Assembly: GCF_009827325.1 (NCBI RefSeq)
Contig: NZ_WTYC01000006.1
Coordinates: 62,001-126,000, forward strand
Length of the DNA stretch: 64,000 bases
DNA from: Qipengyuania vulgaris
Lineage (GTDB): Bacteria > Pseudomonadota > Alphaproteobacteria > Sphingomonadales > Sphingomonadaceae
Direction of reading: 5' to 3'
Of this stretch, positions 1 through 7,425 are shown one piece after another (within the stretch, counting starts at the first letter, position 1; each line of letters begins with the position of its first letter). The notes under the pieces are model-generated. The model saw nothing but the letters and a program-made list of their open reading frames with translations, did no database searches and had not been told where the DNA came from. The position numbers and the translations under genes are program-made.

Positions 1-73
1 CGTTCAGTAGTCACTTCAAGCCCCGATCCTCATTGAGGCTCGGCCTAGCTTTCCAAAGATCACGGAGGTTAGG

Positions 74-1462
74 ATGGCCGAAGCTTACTCATGCATCACT
101 TATGCTCGCAGCCGTCCAGAAGAGCGCAGGGCAGACGCATACGCGCAAGATCAACAAGATGCCGCTGAGAAGGTGTTGTCGCGGAGCTATCGTATCCTTG
201 GGCGCTTCGGTGACACAGAGTTTGCTGATCCTTTCTCTGGCTGGCTAGAGCCACGACCGGGATGGAAAATGGCTTGCGCTGAGGCGCAACAGATAGCCCG
301 CGAAGATGGGGCCTGCGACCTCGTCATTCTCACCGCGAATGGAATTGGCACGGGCGATCCGTACCTGCCAGGGACCCATCTAACTGAGGATCTCGAAAAT
401 GTGCGGATACAGGTGTGCTGTTCCGAGCGCGCGGGACATTATCAATTAGTATCTCTCCACGATGCTCACGCTCGGTTTCAAGGACAAAATGAGCGCGAGA
501 GAACCCGGCATTCAGGGGTGCCAATCCGGCTGCCAAGCAACCACCCAAAAGGGGAATTATTCTTCCAGCCTGACCATCGTCGAAAGCAGTTGACGGCCTA
601 CTACTGCAATCCCGGCCACACGCCACTCGAACTGCGGTGGCAGACATTTACCCGCCGCTTGGCGACTGATGACCATTGGTCGGACCCACAATGTTGGACC
701 GACTTTCGGGTGCCGCCCAATAGCGCCGCATATCTTCACTCTTTTTTCCAAGGGGAACCTGAAGGCGAAGCCCATTGGTGGCGCTTTAAGTCAGGCAAGG
801 ATCGAGAGATCGCAGTCGGCAATATCTTAATTGCACCGTCTGCCCTGACGCCTGGTTTTAGGGCTCTACGTTGTTACAGGTATGAGCCGATTGCCTTACG
901 CCGAACGGATTTCCAATGGCAGAGTAAGCCAAGCCTAAGGACGCAGCGGCTCCGGATGAGAAATTGGAGTCCGGCCGATGCTGCGAAGTATGCAAGGCTC
1001 TGCAATACAGAGGAGGTAATGCGCTTCTTGGGGGGAGTTCAATCTGAGGCGGAAATAGCGGCGGACATCGATTATTTCTCCGAGTTAGGAAAGATCGGTC
1101 TGACTTACTGGGTCGTGGAGCGCATGGACGATGATGCGTTTCTGGGTTTTTGCGGGGCCATTATCGTAGAAGAGGAAGACTCCCCGATTCAGGGCGCTGT
1201 CGAAATCGGGTGGCGACTCAGTAGCGACGTTTGGGGCCACGGCTATGCCTACGAGGCAGCGGCGGAAGTACTGCGGTGCTTGTTCGAAGAGATGCAGGTG
1301 AAAGCCGTCGTCGCTCGAATTGATCGCCAAAATCAAGCAAGCCAGAGAGTGGCCGAACGCCTCGGGATGACAATAAATGACAACCTCCAACACGCGGGTG
1401 AAGGCGAGCAAGTGCTAGACGTTTTTTCGATTAACGAATGTGCCTATTGGCGCACCAAATAA
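74..1462 (+). CDS. Resolvase-like N-terminal domain fused to GNAT acetyltransferase
   Basis: This 462-residue protein has two parts. Residues 8-100 look like a serine-recombinase N-terminal fold: YARSRPEER, a following AQDQQ helix, a GRFGDTEFAD strand, RPGW and a DLVILTANGIG strand. In canonical resolvases the pattern is Y-A-R-x-S; here the serine is one place early (S13), so catalysis is doubtful. Residues about 305-455 are a RimJ/RimL-type GNAT domain, with TQRLRMRNW, WGHGYAYEAA (acetyl-CoA loop) and NQASQRVAERLGM. The middle, residues 160-300, is not recognised. The acyl acceptor is unknown. It leads a three-gene same-strand block, with a 57-base gap to the next gene. The GNAT call is firm; the resolvase-like call is a by-eye resemblance. 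Confidence 0.7.
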   Translation: MAEAYSCITYARSRPEERRADAYAQDQQDAAEKVLSRSYRILGRFGDTEFADPFSGWLEPRPGWKMACAEAQQIAREDGACDLVILTANGIGTGDPYLPGTHLTEDLENVRIQVCCSERAGHYQLVSLHDAHARFQGQNERERTRHSGVPIRLPSNHPKGELFFQPDHRRKQLTAYYCNPGHTPLELRWQTFTRRLATDDHWSDPQCWTDFRVPPNSAAYLHSFFQGEPEGEAHWWRFKSGKDREIAVGNILIAPSALTPGFRALRCYRYEPIALRRTDFQWQSKPSLRTQRLRMRNWSPADAAKYARLCNTEEVMRFLGGVQSEAEIAADIDYFSELGKIGLTYWVVERMDDDAFLGFCGAIIVEEEDSPIQGAVEIGWRLSSDVWGHGYAYEAAAEVLRCLFEEMQVKAVVARIDRQNQASQRVAERLGMTINDNLQHAGEGEQVLDVFSINECAYWRTK

Positions 1463-1519
1463 TAACTGTTGTCGTGGAATAGGCGCACAGACAGACCGAA
1501 ACCCCAAGGAGAGTGAGGC

Positions 1520-2251
1520 TTGACGACTGAGCACCTTAACCTCGCCCGATTGCCGCGAAGATATCGCCCCGCACCCCTGAAAGTTTGGAGTGAACACCTA
1601 CAAGACGACACTCAGAAAGCTGTAAGGCGGCTTGTTACCAAGCTCGCTTCTGTTCGTCCTGCACCAGGAAAGCACCTAGCCGCGCTCAAGGAGTGGTTTG
1701 GCATCACGGACGAACATCATTGTTTTATTCAGAGGGTCGAACCGTGGCTTGCTCTTACCGAAACCCAAGCAATGGCTGGGCTGCAGCATTTTCTCGAGAA
1801 GCATGGGGAGCCTGCCATTCTCGCCTTCTTGCGGGCTGCCGCCCCAGGACAATGGCCGGACAAATTCGATGACTGTGCGGCTGAGATCGAAGTGGTCATT
1901 CCGAGCAAGGGTAGCCGGATCGACATGATCGTATCAGGCCAAGAAGGTGATAGGTATATTGGCGTTGTGATTGAGGCAAAGCTCGGCGCGGCGCTAACGA
2001 ACAATCCGCTATCCGACTACAGAGCCTTCGCCAAAAGGCGTGGTCTTATCTCCGGCGTTGGTCCGACACGCCTTCTCATCCTCGATATTGGCCACTGCCG
2101 CGAGACAGAGAAGCGGTTAAAGCGAAATGATAATTGGTCATTACTTTCGTGGCATGTCCTACTTGTCCGGCTAGAAAAAGAGCTACCACGAAGCGGCATC
2201 TTGGATCGTGACTTCGCCGCCCTTCGCCATCATATTTGGAGACGCCTGTGA
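1520..2251 (+). CDS. PD-(D/E)XK nuclease superfamily-like protein
   Basis: The 243-residue product contains the layout of a PD-(D/E)XK nuclease core. An acidic strand AEIEVVIP (E122/E124) is followed by GSRIDMIV with D135, then VVIEAKLGA with E152 and K154, and a conserved-looking NNPLSDY helix. This is the pattern of small restriction-like or DNA-repair-like nucleases, but no specific family is recognised. The start is a TTG at 1520, supported by AAGGAG at 1506-1511; no better ATG precedes the conserved part. Its TGA stop overlaps the GTG start of the next gene, so the two are probably co-translated. Metal-dependent DNA cleavage is inferred from the motif only. Confidence 0.62.
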   Translation: MTTEHLNLARLPRRYRPAPLKVWSEHLQDDTQKAVRRLVTKLASVRPAPGKHLAALKEWFGITDEHHCFIQRVEPWLALTETQAMAGLQHFLEKHGEPAILAFLRAAAPGQWPDKFDDCAAEIEVVIPSKGSRIDMIVSGQEGDRYIGVVIEAKLGAALTNNPLSDYRAFAKRRGLISGVGPTRLLILDIGHCRETEKRLKRNDNWSLLSWHVLLVRLEKELPRSGILDRDFAALRHHIWRRL

Positions 2252-2844
2252 ATACCCAGTTTCTGGACAGCCTACCCGAAAGCGTCACACATTATCTTTC
2301 TGATTCAGCGATCGAGAGTTCTGTCGATCATCTGACAGAAATCAAGAAGGACGGACTGCCTGCGGGTCTGGAGAATTGGAGGGAATACGGCGATTTTCTT
2401 GCTGCTCGTGCTGCGGCTCATCTGACAAGGGCGGAATATCCCATCGCGCTCTGGTTATTCTGGAGGCACGTCTGGGAAAGCGAAATTCCTGAGCAATGGA
2501 AGGTGCATTCCCCAGACTACCTCGGCGACGATATGGTTGGCCCTCTGACATGTTGGGAGGATGAAAACCTCGTGCTGCAGAGCGACTGCGGGGAACTCGA
2601 ACTTTACACTCTAGTCGGCATTAACAGCTCATCGACAACCGTAGGATTTGCAGTCGAAAATGACGCCGGCTCTTTAATCAGTGGGCCCAAAGGGCGCTTC
2701 GAGTGGAGGAAGGATCAGGAGTTCGACGGGTACTTGATAAAGATTTGGGACGTCTCGATAACAGCACCTGAGTTTCCTTGGTCTGAAGTATATGCGGTTA
2801 GAGACGAGGCGCTTAAAATTGTTGAAGGTTTTTGCTCTAAATGA
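2248..2844 (+). CDS. Hypothetical protein, third gene of island block
   Basis: This is an acidic soluble protein of 198 residues with no signal peptide or membrane segment and many aromatic residues (WREYGDF, WLFWRHVWESE, FPWSEVYAVRDE). I do not recognise the family. The GTG start at 2248 overlaps the upstream TGA (GTGA) and is preceded by GGAG at 2238-2241 with six bases of spacing. A TTG at 2236 in the same frame would add four residues and is less likely. The tight overlap suggests it acts with the nuclease-like protein, for instance as partner or inhibitor; that is inference from position. Confidence 0.6.
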   Translation: MNTQFLDSLPESVTHYLSDSAIESSVDHLTEIKKDGLPAGLENWREYGDFLAARAAAHLTRAEYPIALWLFWRHVWESEIPEQWKVHSPDYLGDDMVGPLTCWEDENLVLQSDCGELELYTLVGINSSSTTVGFAVENDAGSLISGPKGRFEWRKDQEFDGYLIKIWDVSITAPEFPWSEVYAVRDEALKIVEGFCSK

Positions 2845-2895
2845 GCTAAGCTCTTCTATCTTTAGCCAACGCCGCCAACGGTCGGACCCTTTGAC

Positions 2896-3819
2896 TCAAG
2901 CAACCTTCGTTGCATCGGGAACGTCGTAAACGTTTTCAGAGAATGCCGAGGCCAGGCGGTGATCGAGAAGTGCCGTTATGACATCGCGACAGTTATCCGG
3001 TGTGCAGACAATCAATCCATTCTGATCAAACTGCAAAGACAGACCATGAGCAGCGTGGTGCTGCCTTAGCCTCGAGATAAAAGTCTGATCCTTATAATGT
3101 CCCTTCTGACGGATAGAACACATTCGACGCAAGTGGATCTTATTGCTTCCAACGAAGGTGGTGAGAGGAGTTAAGTTAGCAAATATTTGAATGAACTCAT
3201 TCTCCATTTGTAAATCTTAAAACTCATTCGCATGAGCCTGGCGATAATTCAGGACCGACTCAAAGTTTGCTTTGTGTGGGATGATTATGCGGTCGTCAGC
3301 GATGAAAAAGTCCACGTACTTCGACAGCGAGAACCTTGGGGCGTCATCCAGCTCGAGAGCGCTATCCCGGAATCCTATGTCGATCAGACCTTTCCTCTGC
3401 TTGGTCTTCCACGAGGCATCTGTCTTTCTGACGGCGTGAAGAACGCTCCCGTTATGAGTAAGTCGGACTACGAAAAAGCTCGTATTTACGATTTCCTTCT
3501 CATTCTTGACCTTTTTCTGCGGCACCGGATTCGCGGTTTGACCGACGATTAGCCCAGCGTGGGTCTCGGCGGTATCTATGAGAAGGGCACTTCCTTCGTT
3601 GTTCTGGGCGAGCAACCCATATTCCTGGACTTCCTCGATATCCGCCCGAGCGTCATCGATCGCAGATTTTAGTGCGGCATCCAGGTCGTCCTCGGTAGTT
3701 ATCCAACGGCCGGTGTATGTCGGTGCCGTCCCCGCGGCACCACCCGACTTTTTGAACAGCCAAACCGTGAGGCCGGCATCTTGGATGTCAAAGTTGATAA
3801 GAGCTGCTGGGATCGCCAT
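2896..3819 (-). pseudogene. kwaB: Kiwa defence protein KwaB (DUF4868), split by an in-frame TAA
   Basis: KwaB is the DNA-binding effector of the Kiwa anti-phage system. The 5' part (3819 to 3217, 200 residues) carries a DUF4868-like core: NTSFFVVRLTHNG followed by SVLHAVRKTDASWKTKQR. It ends at TAA (3219-3217). The same frame continues after the stop with DLQ and an ATG at 3207, giving 103 more residues to 2896, including HLRRM and the typical C-terminal pattern ALLDHRLASAF with ENVYDV. Read through, the product is about 306 residues, close to my recollection of the usual size of around 315. The start at 3819 has AGGA upstream and lies eight bases after the kwaA stop; an upstream in-frame start at 3864 would overlap kwaA. 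No good ribosome site precedes the ATG at 3207, so the 3' part is probably not made separately. Confidence 0.78.
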
Positions 3820-3827
3820 TACTGTTC

Positions 3828-4406
3828 CTACGGTTTGATAATCTGTATGTCCTGAACGGGCCACTGGCGGTAGTTCCCGGGCGTCAAGTATCCTTTCACA
3901 AGTGCGCGCCCCTTGTGCACGTCACTGCTGCCCGCAAAGCTGTAGGTAACGTTGTAGAGTCTCCAGCCCAGTGCGATTAGGATTGGGTTGAGCAACACCT
4001 GACCTGATTTATTAGTGATCCAAAACATCCAAGCCAAGAAAACGCAGAAACCAACAAATTTATCTGTGTCTTGATAATCGATCCCCATGAAGGACACTAC
4101 GTAAGGGAGCGTATAGTTCATGAGATCGGTTGGCACGTATTCCGCTTCACGAACCGTGATGTCCTGCCGCGTACGGACAAGAGCGAGCGCGAGGACCGTG
4201 AGAAAGAAGCAAACGAGCGTCACGGCAAGAAAGCCTATTGCATAGCCCGCGTCTAGTAGTGGAACCTTGCACTGCGCTTCATCCAGCGGCCAGCAAAAAC
4301 TTCGGCCCAGCGCTGGATAGTCAATGTTCTGTGAAAACAGAATGACGGCAAGGGGAAGATACGATCCGAGAAAAACCGTGATCGCCGTCAATATTCTTAA
4401 CTGCAT
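3828..4406 (-). CDS. kwaA: Kiwa defence membrane protein KwaA
   Basis: KwaA is the membrane sensor of the Kiwa system; in studied examples it forms an inner-membrane complex with KwaB at phage attachment sites. The 192-residue protein shows four hydrophobic segments, at about residues 5-25, 54-77, 117-132 and 137-155. It also has family-like stretches: DLMNYTLPYVVSFMG before the third segment and NPILIALGWRLYNV in the fourth. It lies directly upstream of kwaB on the same strand, the normal order. The start ATG at 4406 follows a purine-rich GGGGGG site. The family call rests on these motifs, the membrane layout and the DUF4868 neighbour. Confidence 0.82.
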   Translation of the reverse strand: MQLRILTAITVFLGSYLPLAVILFSQNIDYPALGRSFCWPLDEAQCKVPLLDAGYAIGFLAVTLVCFFLTVLALALVRTRQDITVREAEYVPTDLMNYTLPYVVSFMGIDYQDTDKFVGFCVFLAWMFWITNKSGQVLLNPILIALGWRLYNVTYSFAGSSDVHKGRALVKGYLTPGNYRQWPVQDIQIIKP

Positions 4407-4423
4407 TGATCCCCCCGACCCAA

Positions 4424-4600
4424 CTAGGCCGTTTTAGGGCGCGTATTCCAATACGCAAGCAGAAGGCATAGGAATAACTTACGAACCTCATCCCGGCAAA
4501 TGTTGGCGTCTTCCGTCACGATGCCCTGAGCTTGTCCGATCACTTGGTCAGCAACCGCTTGCCGCACGTTCTCGTCTAGCTCGCTTCTTGCGTGATCCAG
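4424..4600 (-). pseudogene. Possible gene remnant upstream of kwaA
   Basis: This minus-strand frame is open for 58 codons between a TAG at 4603-4601 and a TAG at 4426-4424. Its composition looks like real protein: ELDENVRQAVADQVIGQAQ, then EDANICRDEVRKLFLCLLL. There is no ATG and no ribosome site; only internal GTG codons could start it. It ends 17 bases before the kwaA start. The best reading is the 3' remnant of a lost gene, but a small GTG-started gene or chance cannot be ruled out. Confidence 0.3.
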
Positions 4601-4704
4601 CTATGCGCGGTCATCTGCCGCGCGGGTGACTGCCGGTCATGCCAGTGATTTGCATTTTCCAGTCATCTGTCGATACTTATCAAGCGACTTGGGGGTTCTG
4701 ACAG

Positions 4705-5166
4705 ATGATCAAGGTGAAGGGTTGTATCGGCCTCGTGGTGGTGGGCGTGGTTGGTTTAGGCGGATGCAGTTCGGAGGAAGCAGCCACCGGCGCGGTCGAT
4801 CAGCCTATTCCTTCAAACTCTATTGCATTGAACTGCGCTCATCAGGAGGGCTCAACGCAATACGTGATTACGCCGGGGGAACAGCAGATTTCTGAGTGGC
4901 GACCGATTGAACGAGAACTCAAGCCACTCTGCGATGGGGATCACGTATGTAACTTTCAACAAGATGAATACATCTATGGGGTCAGCACGGATCATGATCG
5001 ATATTTCGGCACTTTTGATATGAGCGTTGTTTTCGACCGACGTGGGGGTACGTTTCATCATCGACTGTCTTCTGGATCGAGTGCGGCCCTTGCAGGAACA
5101 ATCATGGACCTTTCGGGCACGTGTTCGAAAATTGAAACCCTTCCTTTGGAAGAGCTCAAATTTTAA
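4705..5166 (+). CDS. Predicted lipoprotein of unknown function
   Basis: The protein has 153 residues. A lysine-bearing N terminus and a hydrophobic stretch end in a clear lipobox, VGLGGC at residues 16-21, so it is probably lipidated and anchored in the envelope. The mature part holds several cysteines (NCAHQ, CDGDHVCNF, GTCSK) that could form disulfides in the periplasm. No family is recognised. It stands alone between the divergent kwaA locus and the next small operon, with about 300 bases upstream that hold only the remnant described before kwaA. Confidence 0.68.
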   Translation: MIKVKGCIGLVVVGVVGLGGCSSEEAATGAVDQPIPSNSIALNCAHQEGSTQYVITPGEQQISEWRPIERELKPLCDGDHVCNFQQDEYIYGVSTDHDRYFGTFDMSVVFDRRGGTFHHRLSSGSSAALAGTIMDLSGTCSKIETLPLEELKF

Positions 5167-5241
5167 TATGCCGGTGCCCGCATCAGGAGCGAGCATGAAC
5201 ATGTCAAAGGCATAGCCACCTAACGATCAATTTCCTACTCG

Positions 5242-5256
5242 GAACAAATGTGGAAC
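5242..5256. promoter_or_regulatory. Candidate LexA (SOS) box
   Basis: The sequence GAAC-N7-GAAC (5242-5245 and 5253-5256) is the exact inverse of the GTTC-N7-GTTC operator described for alphaproteobacterial LexA. It ends 28 bases before the ATG of the two-gene unit at 5284. Position and match suggest damage-induced expression of that unit. Direct evidence is the match only; no -10/-35 pair was assigned. Confidence 0.5.
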
Positions 5257-5283
5257 ATATCCGATCTTGATTCGGAGTTTGTC

Positions 5284-5376
5284 ATGATCGTATTGGATGC
5301 CCCCATGGTAGCTGCCTTCGCAGCCCTTCTTACTGCCTGCTCAGCGCTTGTCTGGTCGTTGAGACGTAAGCCGTGA
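5284..5376 (+). CDS. Thirty-residue single-span membrane peptide
   Basis: This short frame runs from ATG at 5284 to TGA at 5374-5376. After MIVLDAP comes a hydrophobic span (MVAAFAALLTACSALVW) and a basic end (SLRRKP), the layout of a one-pass inner-membrane peptide with the positive end inside. Its stop overlaps the GTG start of the next gene in a GTGA arrangement, which argues that it is translated and coupled. A candidate LexA box lies just upstream. The function is unknown. Confidence 0.5.
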   Translation: MIVLDAPMVAAFAALLTACSALVWSLRRKP

Positions 5377-5612
5377 GCAGCAAACGGCTAGATGATGTCG
5401 GCGACTTTCGGCGGCACGGATACAACCTGCGCGTCGATTGTCGGACTTGTAACCGGGTCGCAGTTCTCGATCCAACGCGGTTGGTGCTGCTTTGCAACCA
5501 GAATGGCTGGTCCCGGCAAATGGCTTCTGTCGAAGCAATGTTGCGATGCTCTAAATGCGGTTCGAAGGACGTGCGATGTGGTCCCGGCTTTGCCGCCAAT
5601 TGGAATGGATAG
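5373..5612 (+). CDS. Small zinc-ribbon-like protein
   Basis: This 79-residue basic protein starts at GTG 5373, overlapping the stop of the upstream peptide. It has two cysteine pairs, DCRTCNR near residue 22 and LRCSKCGS near residue 58, typical of a zinc ribbon, set in a sequence of a type I associate with small sphingomonad proteins (VGDFRRHGYNLRVDC). It has no signal peptide. It could bind nucleic acid or protein, but no partner is known. It may be SOS-controlled through the box at 5242-5256. Confidence 0.65.
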   Translation: MSSKRLDDVGDFRRHGYNLRVDCRTCNRVAVLDPTRLVLLCNQNGWSRQMASVEAMLRCSKCGSKDVRCGPGFAANWNG

Positions 5613-5755
5613 CGATCTATGAGTTCCGTCACTTACAAGAGAATGCGCTAGTCTCCACTAAGGTCTTGTCGGCAGCAACGCTACTTTTGGGAAAGGCAGC
5701 TTTCAGGATTGATCGCAGGTTTCTCGAACGGCCGGCTTGGGGTGGTTAACGGACA

Positions 5756-6175
5756 TTACGTGCTTTCGACATAGCGCCGAAAGTTGTCCAAGATTGACTG
5801 CCAACCAGACTGCTGCATTTCGACAGGTGCCTCGCTATCAGCGTCAAAAATCGTGCGCACAGTTGTCCTTGCGCCAGCGGCTTCGAAAGTCGTTCGTGAT
5901 CTTCGGCCATCTTCTAGGATGAGAGTAAGAGCATGTGGGGCATCGACCTCTTCGTATTTGCCATTAAAGTCGAAGCCGACTGAGCCATCCTTGGCTTCCA
6001 TGCGGGCGCTGTGATTGCCGCCTACCTTCAAATCGACTTTCGCGGTTGGACAGCACCAATCATCGGACGCGAAGTTCCATTTAGGAATTGCATCAGCGGA
6101 GGTATAAGCTTTCCATGCCTTATCTTGAGGAGCCTCAACGGTTGTTGAGACTTCGAGTTTTTGGTTATCCGGCAT
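5756..6175 (-). CDS. SRPBCC (START/Bet v 1-like, AHSA1 type) domain protein
   Basis: This 139-residue protein has the usual SRPBCC landmarks: KLEVSTTVEAPQDKAWKAYT at the N terminus, IPKWNFAS, a GGNHSARMEAKDGS strand, FNGKYEEVDAP, then TTFEAAGARTTVRTIFDAD and a C-terminal QSGWQSILDNFRRYVES helix. The family binds hydrophobic ligands or, as Aha1-like proteins, chaperone clients; the ligand here is unknown. The start is fixed by a near-perfect AAAGGAGG site upstream of ATG 6175, although the frame stays open to 6436. It stands alone on the minus strand. Confidence 0.8.
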   Translation of the reverse strand: MPDNQKLEVSTTVEAPQDKAWKAYTSADAIPKWNFASDDWCCPTAKVDLKVGGNHSARMEAKDGSVGFDFNGKYEEVDAPHALTLILEDGRRSRTTFEAAGARTTVRTIFDADSEAPVEMQQSGWQSILDNFRRYVEST

Positions 6176-6237
6176 AGTTCCTAACCTCCTTTGATCGTGG
6201 GAATTCGTCGCTCTAATCCGCAAGGGAAGAGTCCGCC

Positions 6238-6261
6238 ATGGCGTCGTAAGCGGAATGTCCG
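6238..6261 (+). repeat. Dispersed short repeat, copy 1
   Basis: The pattern ATGGCGTC-N2-AAGCGGAATGTC-N-G appears here and again at 6993-7016 in the same orientation, flanking the lipoprotein gene between them. Both copies are non-coding. It may be a piece of an older mobile or intergenic repeat. Confidence 0.5.
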
Positions 6262-6435
6262 GTTTTAACACAAAAAGGCTAGAAAGCAGCCTGTCCGGTG
6301 TTGGTGTGATTTTCAACAGCCGCGAACGACCGATTTGGGGTGGGAAGCGGACCCGGCTAAACCGCGAATGCCGCGTTCTTTGATGAGTTATGCTCGGCTT
6401 CGGAAACATCAGAGAGATACTACGTTTAAAGCCCA

Positions 6436-6984
6436 ATGAAAGCTTATCTTTTCAGTTTATTAGCGCTTCTCACTGCTTGCTCCAATGAGGCTTCCAATAA
6501 TGAAGTGCGCAATCAACAAACTACAAGAGAGACGTTACGAAATCCCGCGGCGTTGGTTCTGCCCGGATCGGAAGAGGACCGCCCTTCCAAGCCAACAAGT
6601 GCGCTTGACGAACAAAGTCGACAAGCCGCGCGGCAAACATTGCAGCGCTACTTTGCATTAGTCCTTGCAGGTCAAAGCGTTGATGCTGCCAAGCTATGGA
6701 AGGACGGCAGCCGCGGTGCGGTTTTTACTGCACGACTACAGCGGCTTGGCGAATTCCAGCCTAATATTGCGGCAGCACAACCCGGTAACAGCGCCAACGG
6801 TTCCGTTCACGTCGACATTTCGCTCCAACTCCTGAGAGAGACTTCCTCGGGCCTAGCCTCCCTCTCAGACGGAACCGCCGTTCTACGGCGAGCAAAGCGG
6901 GATCTAGGCGCTTCCTCCGAACCAAATTCGTGGCTAATCGATCACATAGGCCTACAGCCGCCGCCCGTTCCATTGCCTAATTAA
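6436..6984 (+). CDS. Predicted lipoprotein of unknown function
   Basis: The protein has 182 residues. The N terminus MKAYLFSLLALLTACSN is a short signal with lipobox LTAC, so it is probably acylated at C15. A low-complexity polar linker (residues 16-58) leads to a helical part, QAARQTLQRYFALVLAGQSV, followed by a domain that may resemble small nuclear-transport-factor-like folds (AAKLWKDG, then VDISLQLL). It ends in a proline-rich PPPVPLPN tail. No catalytic motif is seen. It is divergent from the SRPBCC gene, so the region 6176-6435 should hold both promoters. Confidence 0.65.
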   Translation: MKAYLFSLLALLTACSNEASNNEVRNQQTTRETLRNPAALVLPGSEEDRPSKPTSALDEQSRQAARQTLQRYFALVLAGQSVDAAKLWKDGSRGAVFTARLQRLGEFQPNIAAAQPGNSANGSVHVDISLQLLRETSSGLASLSDGTAVLRRAKRDLGASSEPNSWLIDHIGLQPPPVPLPN

Positions 6985-6992
6985 TGCCTGCT

Positions 6993-7016
6993 ATGGCGTC
7001 AGAAGCGGAATGTCTG
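6993..7016 (+). repeat. Dispersed short repeat, copy 2
   Basis: This is the second copy of the 24-base pattern seen at 6238-6261, with differences at the two central bases and one near the 3' end. It lies between the lipoprotein gene and the convergent DUF3768 gene. Confidence 0.5.
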
Positions 7017-7074
7017 CTGTTGGTCTTGCAACCATCAGAAGCGGACGCTCCACTGGTAGCCCATTCCCGTCCGC

Positions 7075-7425
7075 CTACCATTCGCTTGTCAACATAACGG
7101 TGAGAACGCGCTTGGTCTTTGCGGGATCGGCGGGGTCATCTGATCCATACCGCAGGTCGGACGAATAGTAGTCCAGCTTCCAAAATAGATTCTCGCCCCA
7201 CAGTTTGAGATCACCGAAGTCCCGTTCGCCGTGCGGGTCGTTATCAGGATCGAACGCGTCATAGGCTGCAAGTGCCTCTGCCAGCTCTGGTGAGTTGAAG
7301 CCTGTGATGGCGAGGACGCCCTGCGTAACCATGATCGTGCCACCGGTCCCGGTCTTGCGGACTTGGTCATTGAGACGAGCGATGGCTTCCGCGCGAGGCA
7401 CAGCGAGTTCCGCCACGGCGCTCAT
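7075..7425 (-). CDS. DUF3768 family protein
   Basis: This 116-residue protein matches the DUF3768 layout: RIARLND-like start (AIARLNDQVRKT), GGTIMVTQGVLAI, a VxxFDxFDPDNDPHGERDFG block, and FWKLDYYSSDLRYGSDDP with a C-terminal KTKRVLTVMLTSEW strand. The function of the family is unknown; members are frequent on plasmids and integrative elements of Sphingomonadales and Rhizobiales. Its ATG at 7425 overlaps the stop of the upstream gene (ATGA), so the two are one operon. Confidence 0.82.
   Translation of the reverse strand: MSAVAELAVPRAEAIARLNDQVRKTGTGGTIMVTQGVLAITGFNSPELAEALAAYDAFDPDNDPHGERDFGDLKLWGENLFWKLDYYSSDLRYGSDDPADPAKTKRVLTVMLTSEW

Noticed and set aside
3232..3552. Plus-strand open frame of 106 codons inside kwaB
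   Set aside because: It lies opposite the DUF4868 core of kwaB and has no recognisable content.
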